From NCBI GenBank assembly GCA_038258415.1, contig JBBSPY010000083.1:1-12695 (forward strand): a DNA stretch of 12,695 nucleotides, written 5' to 3'. Below, piece after piece: positions 7,323 to 12,695 of this stretch (positions are counted from its first letter, which is position 1; each line of letters starts with the position of its first letter). The DNA comes from Schlegelella_A sp038258415 (GTDB lineage: Bacteria; Pseudomonadota; Gammaproteobacteria; Burkholderiales; Burkholderiaceae_C). The translations under genes were made by a program, and so were the position numbers. The notes under the pieces were generated by a model, which worked only from the letters and a program-made list of their open reading frames with translations, ran no database searches and was not told the DNA's origin.

Positions 7323-8270
7323 TTGAACGCGACACCTCGACTTCTCCTCGCGGGCGCCTGGTCGTCCAGCCCTTCGCTCGACGACGGTGACGGCGCGTGG
7401 TCGACGGATCGGGTCGCCACGCTCGCCGAAGCGCTCTCGGCGCTGGCCGGCGACCGGGCCTGCGACGCCGTGTTGCTCGATGCTGCCGCCGAACGCCTCG
7501 ATGCCGACGCGATCGCCGCCGTCGCGACCCGCGCCGCGCTCGTCGTCGTCGTGCCGGAATTCGACGCCGACGACCGCGACGCCGCGCTGCGGTGGCTTCG
7601 TCACGGCGCAGACGACGTGCTCGACCGCGGCGAGCTCGACTCGCCGGCGGGCGCACGTCGGATCCGCTTCGCCGTCGAGCGGCACCGCGCGCGCCAGCTC
7701 GACGACGAGACCGGCGGCCACGCGACAGACAACGCGACGGGCCTGGCGCACCGGCGCCAGTTCATCGAGCACCTGAGCCAGTTGCTCGCGCTTCGCGAGC
7801 GCGACCCGTCGCCGATGGCGGTGGTGGCGCTGCGGCTCGAGTGGCCGCACGGCCTCGACCTCGCCGATACCGCACTGGTGCGGCGCAAGGCTGCTGTGCG
7901 GCTGCGGGCCGCCGTGCGCGCCAGCGACGTCGTCGCGGTTGCGTCGGCCGACGCGTTCTGCGTGCTTCTCGGCACGCTGCTCGATCCGTCCGACGCCGCT
8001 GCTGTCGCTGCGAAGCTCGCCGAAACGCTCGCCCGGCCCTATGCGCTGAAGGCGTCGCAGGCGTGTGCGTCGGTGGCGACCGGCGTCGCCGGTCACCCCC
8101 GCGACGGACAGGATGCCGATCGGCTGCTGCGCCGCGCGCTGGCGCTGGCCGCTGCCGCGCCCGCCCTCGCGGCCAGCCAGTCGACGATGGCCGACGACGC
8201 CCTCGGCATGCCGCGCGGCGCCGCGAACGCCGACCAGGCCGCTGCGGGCGACACCGACAACGCCGGCTGA
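7323..8270 (+). CDS. receiver-like plus degenerate GGDEF domain protein
   Basis: This is a 315-residue protein resembling a PleD-type response regulator that has lost its catalytic signature. Residues about 5-125 look like a receiver: AVLLDA places D53 at the phosphoacceptor strand, and LRHGADDVLDRGEL resembles the conserved alpha4-beta5 end of receivers. The N-terminal acidic pair is not obvious. Residues about 132-280 follow the GGDEF fold: DNATGLAHRRQF matches the start of the domain and SDVVAVASADAFCVLL aligns with the active-site strand, but the GGDEF motif reads SADAF (208-212). Cyclic-di-GMP synthesis is therefore unlikely; a sensory or protein-binding role is possible. The C-terminal ~40 residues are Ala-rich and low complexity. 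TTG at 7323 is the only start candidate between the upstream in-frame stop (7281-7283) and the conserved region; no good Shine-Dalgarno is visible, so translation may depend on the preceding gene. Confidence 0.72.
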   Translation: MNATPRLLLAGAWSSSPSLDDGDGAWSTDRVATLAEALSALAGDRACDAVLLDAAAERLDADAIAAVATRAALVVVVPEFDADDRDAALRWLRHGADDVLDRGELDSPAGARRIRFAVERHRARQLDDETGGHATDNATGLAHRRQFIEHLSQLLALRERDPSPMAVVALRLEWPHGLDLADTALVRRKAAVRLRAAVRASDVVAVASADAFCVLLGTLLDPSDAAAVAAKLAETLARPYALKASQACASVATGVAGHPRDGQDADRLLRRALALAAAAPALAASQSTMADDALGMPRGAANADQAAAGDTDNAG

Positions 8271-8285
8271 GCCGCGTCTTCGCAT

Positions 8286-8307
8286 GGCCGCCTCCAATGG
8301 GGCGGCC
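8286..8307 (+). terminator. stem-loop between the GGDEF-like gene and alaS
   Basis: GGCCGCC and GGCGGCC pair perfectly over 7 bp. A T-G wobble and one more C-G pair extend the stem to 9 bp, closing on a CAAT tetraloop. Only TCGT follows, not a T-run, so termination would be weak. It may instead act as an operator: E. coli AlaRS is known to bind a palindrome at its own promoter. Confidence 0.4.
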
Positions 8308-8310
8308 TCG

Positions 8311-8316
8311 TAGAAT
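8311..8316 (+). promoter_or_regulatory. TAGAAT -10-like box just before alaS
   Basis: TAGAAT matches TATAAT at 5 of 6 positions and ends 6 bases before the alaS ATG, so transcription from it would begin at or next to the start codon. No -35 is recognisable; the expected place is occupied by the stem-loop. The absence of a Shine-Dalgarno before alaS agrees with a leaderless message but does not prove it. Confidence 0.35.
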
Positions 8317-8322
8317 TCGGCG

Positions 8323-10950
8323 ATGAAAGCGTCCGAGATCCGAGCCTCGTTCCTGGCGTTCTTCGCGTCGAAGGGGCACACGGTCGTGCCATCGAGCCCG
8401 GTGGTGCCCGGCGACGACCCGACGCTGCTCTTCACCAACGCCGGGATGAACCAGTTCAAGGACGTGTTCCTCGGCTACGACAAGCGCGCCTACGCACGCG
8501 CCGCGACGGCTCAGAAGTGCATCCGCGCCGGCGGCAAGCACAACGACCTCGAGAACGTGGGCTACACCGCCCGCCACCACACGTTCTTCGAGATGCTCGG
8601 CAACTTCTCGTTCGGCGACTACTTCAAGCGCGACGCGCTGACGTTCGCGTGGGAACTGCTGACCGAGGTCTACAAGCTGCCGAAGGACAAGCTCTGGGCG
8701 ACCGTCTACGCCGAAGACGACGAGGCCTACGGCATCTGGAAGGACGTGATCGGCCTGCCGGCCGAACGCATCGTGCGCATCGGCGACAACAAGGGCGCGC
8801 GGTACGCGTCCGACAACTTCTGGATGATGGGCGACACGGGCCCCTGCGGTCCGTGCTCGGAGATCTTCTACGACCACGGTCCCGGGGTCGCCGGCGGCCC
8901 GCCGGGCTCGCCCGACGAGGATGGCGACCGCTACATCGAGATCTGGAACAACGTGTTCATGCAGTTCAACCGCGACGACGCGGGAACGATGCACCCGTTG
9001 CCGAAGCCGAGCGTCGACACCGGCATGGGCCTCGAGCGGCTCACGGCGGTGCTGCAGCACGTGCACTCGAACTACGAGATCGACCTGTTCGTCACGCTGA
9101 TCGCGAAGGCGTTGCGCGCTGTCGAGGCGTCGGGCGCGCGCGATGTCGATGCCGGATCACCGTCGCTGAAGGTGATCGCCGACCACATCCGCGCCTGTGC
9201 GTTCACGATCGTCGACGGCGTCATTCCAGGCAACGAGGGCCGCGGCTACGTGCTGCGCCGGATCACGCGTCGCGCGATTCGCCACGGTTACAAGCTCGGC
9301 GCGAGGAAGCCCTTCTTCCACACGCTCGTCGGCGCGCTCGCCGACGAGATGGGCGACGCCTACCCGGAACTGCGCCGCGGCGCTCAGCGCGCGACCGACG
9401 TGCTGCGCCAGGAGGAGGAGCGCTTTTTCCAGACCATCGCCAACGGCATGGAGATCCTCGAGACGGCGCTGAGATCGCCCTCGGGCATCGCCGGCGACGT
9501 CGCGTTCAAGCTGCACGACACCTACGGCTTCCCGCTCGACCTCACGGCCGACGTGGCCCGCGAGCGCGGCGTCGCGGTCGACGCGGCCGGCTTCGAACTG
9601 GCGATGGCGAAGCAGCGCCACCAGGCTCGCGCGGCGGCGAAGTTCAAGGTCGCGCAAGGGCTGGAGTACGCGGGTGACGCCACGACGTTCCACGGCTACG
9701 AAGGGCTGTCGCACAGCGAGGCGAAGGTCACCACGATCTATGTCGACGGCACGTCGGTGCCGAAGGCCGTCGCTGGCGACGAGGTCGTCGTCGTTCTCGA
9801 TCACACGCCGTTCTATGCCGAGTCGGGCGGGCAGGTCGGCGACCGTGGCGAGCTGCGCAACGGCACGACGCGCGTGGTCGTCGACGACACGGCGAAGATC
9901 CAGCAGGCGGTGTTCGGGCATGAAGGACGCGTCGTGGAAGGCGAGTTGAACGTGGGCGACGCGGTCGAGGCGAAGGTCGACGCCGAGCGGCGCGCGAAGA
10001 CCGTGCGCAACCACAGCGCCACGCACCTCATGCACAAGGCGCTGCGCGAGGTGCTGGGCGAGCATGTGCAGCAGAAGGGCTCGCTCGTCGACGCCGACAA
10101 GACGCGCTTCGACTTCGCCCACAACACGCCGCTCGACGACGGGCAGATCCGCCGCATCGAACAGATCGTCAACGCCGAGGTGCTCGAGAACCACGCGACG
10201 AACGCGCGCACCATGCCGATCGACGATGCGCAGAAGCTCGGCGCGACGATGCTGTTCGGCGAGAAGTACGGTGACGAGGTGCGCGTGCTCGACATCGGAT
10301 CGAGCCGCGAGCTGTGCGGCGGCACGCACGTCGAGCGCACCGGCGACATCGGGCTCTTCAAGATCGTGTCGGAGAGCGGTGTCGCTGCCGGTATCCGGCG
10401 CGTCGAGGCCGTGACCGGGGACAACGCGCTCGCTTACGTGCAATCGCTCGAAGGCACGGTGAACCGGCTCGCCGGGTCGCTGAAGTCGTCGCCGGCGGAG
10501 TTGTCTGCCCGTCTCGGGCAGGTGCTCGACCACGTGCGCTCGCTGGAGAAGGAGCTGACGTCGCTGAAGGGCCGGCTGGCGTCGGCGCAGGGCGGCGACC
10601 TCGCCGCGAAGGCGATCGACGTGAAGGGCCTCAAGGTGCTCGCGGCGCAGCTCGACGGCGCCGATGCGAAGACCCTCCGCGACACGCTCGACAAGCTGAA
10701 GGACAAGCTCAAGACCGGCGTCATCGTGCTTGCCGCGGTGGGCGAAGGTCAGAAGGTGCAGCTCGCCGCGGGCGTGACGGCCGACAGCACGTCGCGGGTC
10801 AAGGCCGGCGACGTCGTCAACTTCGTGGCGCAACAGGTCGGCGGCAAGGGCGGCGGCAAGGCCGACCTCGCGATGGCCGGCGGCACCGATCCGTCGAAGC
10901 TCGGCGAAGCGCTCGCGTCGGTGGCGGGTTGGGTCGAGTCCCATGTCTGA
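8323..10950 (+). CDS. alaS: alanyl-tRNA synthetase
   Basis: AlaRS charges tRNA-Ala in the cytoplasm and hydrolyses mischarged Ser- and Gly-tRNA-Ala. At 875 residues it has the usual bacterial length. The class II catalytic domain opens with the typical RASFLAFFASKGH and TNAGMNQFKDVFLG segments, and motif 2 appears as HTFFEMLGNFSFGDYFK at 86-102. The tRNA-recognition and linker regions follow. The editing domain carries its zinc site: H564 and H568 in NHSATHLMH, then C665 and H669 in CGGTHVERTGDIG. The C-terminal DHHA1/C-Ala region (about 745-875) keeps the glycine-rich VGGKGGGKADLAMAGG stretch. All expected motifs are intact. The start is set by the family N-terminus MKASEIR. There is no Shine-Dalgarno, and a stem-loop and TAGAAT box lie directly upstream. 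The stop overlaps the folB start by 8 bases. Confidence 0.98.
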   Translation: MKASEIRASFLAFFASKGHTVVPSSPVVPGDDPTLLFTNAGMNQFKDVFLGYDKRAYARAATAQKCIRAGGKHNDLENVGYTARHHTFFEMLGNFSFGDYFKRDALTFAWELLTEVYKLPKDKLWATVYAEDDEAYGIWKDVIGLPAERIVRIGDNKGARYASDNFWMMGDTGPCGPCSEIFYDHGPGVAGGPPGSPDEDGDRYIEIWNNVFMQFNRDDAGTMHPLPKPSVDTGMGLERLTAVLQHVHSNYEIDLFVTLIAKALRAVEASGARDVDAGSPSLKVIADHIRACAFTIVDGVIPGNEGRGYVLRRITRRAIRHGYKLGARKPFFHTLVGALADEMGDAYPELRRGAQRATDVLRQEEERFFQTIANGMEILETALRSPSGIAGDVAFKLHDTYGFPLDLTADVARERGVAVDAAGFELAMAKQRHQARAAAKFKVAQGLEYAGDATTFHGYEGLSHSEAKVTTIYVDGTSVPKAVAGDEVVVVLDHTPFYAESGGQVGDRGELRNGTTRVVVDDTAKIQQAVFGHEGRVVEGELNVGDAVEAKVDAERRAKTVRNHSATHLMHKALREVLGEHVQQKGSLVDADKTRFDFAHNTPLDDGQIRRIEQIVNAEVLENHATNARTMPIDDAQKLGATMLFGEKYGDEVRVLDIGSSRELCGGTHVERTGDIGLFKIVSESGVAAGIRRVEAVTGDNALAYVQSLEGTVNRLAGSLKSSPAELSARLGQVLDHVRSLEKELTSLKGRLASAQGGDLAAKAIDVKGLKVLAAQLDGADAKTLRDTLDKLKDKLKTGVIVLAAVGEGQKVQLAAGVTADSTSRVKAGDVVNFVAQQVGGKGGGKADLAMAGGTDPSKLGEALASVAGWVESHV

Positions 10951-11338
10951 GCACGCCATGCCGACCGGCGACAACCGCGACGAGGACGACTGCCTCTTCC
11001 TCGAAGGACTCGAGGTTCCTTGCCGGGTCGGCTGCTCCGACCCGGAGCGCGCCACGCCGCAGTCGCTGCGCGTCGGCATGACGCTCTACTGCCCGACGCT
11101 GCGCGACGCCGCGATCGCCGACGACCTCGAGCGCACCGTCGACTATCGGCTCGCCGGCGACCTGATCGACGCGGTGCAGGGGCGCGAGTTCCTGCTGATC
11201 GAGCGCGTCGCCGAAACGCTCGCCGAAGTGGCGTTGCGCCATCCGCTGATCGAGCGCGTGACCGTCAGCGTGCGCAAGCGCCCGCCGGTGCAGGGGCTCG
11301 AGTGGGCGGGCGTGCGGATCACGCGCCGCCGCGGCTGA
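10943..11338 (+). CDS. folB: dihydroneopterin aldolase
   Basis: FolB cleaves 7,8-dihydroneopterin to 6-hydroxymethyl-7,8-dihydropterin and glycolaldehyde in folate synthesis. The 131-residue protein covers the tunnelling fold: an N-terminal strand with LFLEGLEVPCRVG, the catalytic-region E35 in DPER, Y68 in TVDYR, E87 in LLIERVAE and the catalytic lysine K112 in VSVRKRPP. These positions correspond to E22, Y54, E74 and K100 of the E. coli enzyme. It has about 14 extra acidic residues at the N-terminus. A second in-frame ATG at 10958 (residue 6) could be the true start; the first ATG overlaps the end of alaS in another frame, suggesting translational coupling, and neither has a strong Shine-Dalgarno. 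FolX (dihydroneopterin triphosphate epimerase) is a related alternative, less likely in this context. Confidence 0.88.
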   Translation: MSEHAMPTGDNRDEDDCLFLEGLEVPCRVGCSDPERATPQSLRVGMTLYCPTLRDAAIADDLERTVDYRLAGDLIDAVQGREFLLIERVAETLAEVALRHPLIERVTVSVRKRPPVQGLEWAGVRITRRRG

Positions 11339-11360
11339 GCCGCGCGAAACCGGGCCGACG

Positions 11361-12020
11361 ATGCGCGTCGCGAGCAACAGCGCCGTCTCGCTCGACGGTC
11401 GCATCAACACCCGTGAACGCCGCTTCGCCTTCTTCGGTTCGCCGCGCGACCACGCGCGCATGAGCCGGCTTCGTGCAGGCAGCGACGCGGTGCTCGTCGG
11501 CGGCGCGACCTTCCGCAACTGGCCGCATCCGGCGCTGCCCGACACGGCCGACCGGGTGCTGCTCGAGGGGCGCCGGCCGTGGAACGTCGTCGTGAGCCGC
11601 GGACTCGACCTGCCGCCCGACGGCGATCTCACGTCCGATCCGCAGGTGAGGCCGCTCTTCCTGACGCGTGCGTCAGCGGCGCGTGAGGTGCCCGGCGCCG
11701 AAGTCGCCGGCTACGACGGCCCGGGCGACGACTTGCCGGTCGACTGGATCCTCGCCCAGCTCGCATCGCGCGGCGTCGAGCGGCTGCTGGTCGAGGCCGG
11801 CGGCGAGTTGCTGTTCCAGTTCTTCGCCGCCGACGCGATCGACGACGTGCACCTCACGCTGTGTCCGCTCGTCGTCGGAGGCGACGCGCCGAGCCTGGCC
11901 GACGGTGCCGGCTTCGACCTGGACACCATGAAGCGTTTCTCGCTCGTGGCCGTCGAGCCCGAGGGCGACGAGGTGTTCCTCCATTACGCGCGCCGTGGTG
12001 CGGGGGAGATCGCGCCATGA
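11361..12020 (+). CDS. standalone RibD C-terminal-type (DHFR-like) reductase
   Basis: This 219-residue protein has the reductase domain found at the C-terminus of RibD, without the deaminase half. NSAVSLDGRI (residues 6-15) matches the SLDGR opening of the family. RLRAGSDAVLVGGATFR (about 38-54) is the nucleotide-binding helix-strand region, and VERLLVEAGGELLFQFF (about 138-155) contains the glycine turn for the NADPH phosphates. In riboflavin synthesis this domain reduces the ribosylamino-pyrimidine phosphate, and the fold is shared with dihydrofolate reductases. Placement 22 bases after folB and away from riboflavin genes suggests a pterin or folate role, but substrate cannot be told from sequence. 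The segment NWPHPALP replaces the usual DDPRL-like sequence of true RibD, hinting at a changed substrate site. Its stop overlaps the next start as ATGA. Confidence 0.82.
   Translation: MRVASNSAVSLDGRINTRERRFAFFGSPRDHARMSRLRAGSDAVLVGGATFRNWPHPALPDTADRVLLEGRRPWNVVVSRGLDLPPDGDLTSDPQVRPLFLTRASAAREVPGAEVAGYDGPGDDLPVDWILAQLASRGVERLLVEAGGELLFQFFAADAIDDVHLTLCPLVVGGDAPSLADGAGFDLDTMKRFSLVAVEPEGDEVFLHYARRGAGEIAP
12002..12008 (+). promoter_or_regulatory. ribosome binding site of the exported hydrolase
   Basis: A GGGGGAG stretch lies 8 bases before the ATG at 12017, inside the end of the preceding gene. It supports the ATGA-overlap start. Confidence 0.6.
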
Positions 12021-12695
12021 CGCGGGGCCGACGCGCGGCGGCAGCGGCAACCGTTGCCTGCGCGTGGCTCGTCTGCACCGCGGCCTTCGCGGCGCGGCCT
12101 GCGCCTGCGCCGGTGCCCTCGCCGGTCTCGTTTCCCAGCCTCGACGGCGCCGGACGCGCGCCTGTCGTCCTCACGGGCGCCTGGTTTCACGCGCGCACGC
12201 CGGGCCCGGCGCCGGCGGTCGTGCTGCTGCACGGTTGCGGCGGCGCCTACGACCGCCGGGGCAGGCTCACGTCGCGGTTCGTGCGCTACGCGCAACTGCT
12301 CAACGAACACGGCATCCACGCGCTCGTCGTCGACTCGCTCGGGCCGCGCTGGGAGGTGGAGCTGTGCACGCAGCGCACCGGCTCGCGACGGGTGACGCAG
12401 GCGAACCGGCGCCTGGACGCGCTGGGCGCCGTTGCCTACCTGGCGGAGCGGCCCGACGTCGACTCGAAGCGCATCGGCCTGATGGGCTGGTCGAACGGCG
12501 GCAGCACGGTGCTCGCCGCGACCAACCTGCGCCACCACGACGTCGCCGACGCAGCCGTCAAGCCGGCGTTCGCCGTCGCCTTCTACCCCGGCTGCGAATC
12601 CGATCTGCGGCGCGGTTACGAGGCGTCGTCGCCGCTGCTGATGCTCACCGGCCTGGCCGACGACTGGACGCCGGCAGCGGCCTGCGGGACGCTCG
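12017..12695 (+). CDS. exported dienelactone-hydrolase-family alpha/beta hydrolase (partial, 3' end outside window)
   Basis: This frame is open to the right edge and gives 226 residues with no stop. It begins with a basic MTRGRR, an alanine-rich hydrophobic stretch and a likely cleavage after AFA (A25), so the enzyme should be exported. The alpha/beta hydrolase fold is shown by the oxyanion region LLHGCGG (H72-G76), the nucleophile elbow GWSNGGS with S159, and a probable catalytic acid at D215 or D216 in TGLADDWTP. The catalytic His should lie past the edge. Proteins of this kind are annotated as dienelactone hydrolase family; the substrate is unknown and the export signal argues against a role in cytoplasmic chlorocatechol degradation. 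The start is supported by a good Shine-Dalgarno and ATGA overlap with the reductase gene, which implies coupled translation rather than shared function. Confidence 0.82.
   Translation, partial: MTRGRRAAAAATVACAWLVCTAAFAARPAPAPVPSPVSFPSLDGAGRAPVVLTGAWFHARTPGPAPAVVLLHGCGGAYDRRGRLTSRFVRYAQLLNEHGIHALVVDSLGPRWEVELCTQRTGSRRVTQANRRLDALGAVAYLAERPDVDSKRIGLMGWSNGGSTVLAATNLRHHDVADAAVKPAFAVAFYPGCESDLRRGYEASSPLLMLTGLADDWTPAAACGTL

Noticed and set aside
6777..8459. A 560-codon minus-strand frame opposite the exported protein and the Rec-GGDEF-like gene.
   Set aside because: No recognisable domain and no signal at its start. The plus-strand genes here have a signal peptide with strong ribosome binding site and receiver/GGDEF patterns, so they are preferred.
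9157..11079. A 640-codon minus-strand frame opposite alaS and the start of folB.
   Set aside because: Same composition artefact; the plus strand encodes intact AlaRS motifs throughout.

Overview
The window is GC-rich, tightly packed bacterial DNA with every gene on the + strand. The gene content fits a betaproteobacterium, most likely Burkholderiales: a two-subunit NAD-linked formate dehydrogenase of the FdwAB/FDH1 type, a canonical 875-residue alanyl-tRNA synthetase, and a standalone RibD-C reductase beside FolB. That assignment is an inference from gene content. I see no mobile element, RNA gene or CRISPR array, and no gene-free stretch longer than about 140 bases.

Left block (1-6742), carbon and redox metabolism. 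The window opens inside the alpha chain of an NDP-forming acyl-CoA synthetase (1-855, N-terminus outside the window). A formate dehydrogenase pair follows: a NuoE-NuoF fusion diaphorase subunit (GTG start at 874) and a large bis-MGD catalytic subunit with an N-terminal set of Fe-S domains (start 2729). Together they should pass electrons from formate through Fe-S clusters to FMN and NAD+. Only 21 bases later comes an unusual fusion of a TerC-family membrane protein with an ATP-binding-type universal stress domain. The gaps of 18, 34 and 21 bases suggest one transcription unit. A CoA ligase next to NAD-linked FDH suggests catabolism of a formate-yielding substrate; oxalate is the best guess, but the deciding genes lie outside the window.

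Middle block (6743-8270), poorly characterised. A 139-base intergenic region holds GC-rich inverted repeats, a weak promoter candidate and a strong ribosome binding site. It leads to a small exported protein with two cysteines and a pentapeptide-repeat tail. Next is a TTG-started receiver-like plus GGDEF-like protein whose GGDEF signature has decayed to SADAF, so it is probably not a cyclic-di-GMP synthase.

Right block (8271-12695), housekeeping. alaS is preceded by a 9-bp stem-loop and a TAGAAT box very close to its ATG, with no Shine-Dalgarno. It overlaps folB (dihydroneopterin aldolase) by 8 bases, then a standalone RibD C-terminal-type reductase, then by an ATGA overlap an exported dienelactone-hydrolase-like alpha/beta hydrolase that runs off the right edge. 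The overlaps imply translational coupling.

I found no clearly new multi-gene system. The best leads are the TerC-Usp fusion, the degenerate Rec-GGDEF protein, the FolB/RibD-C pairing and the alaS upstream element.
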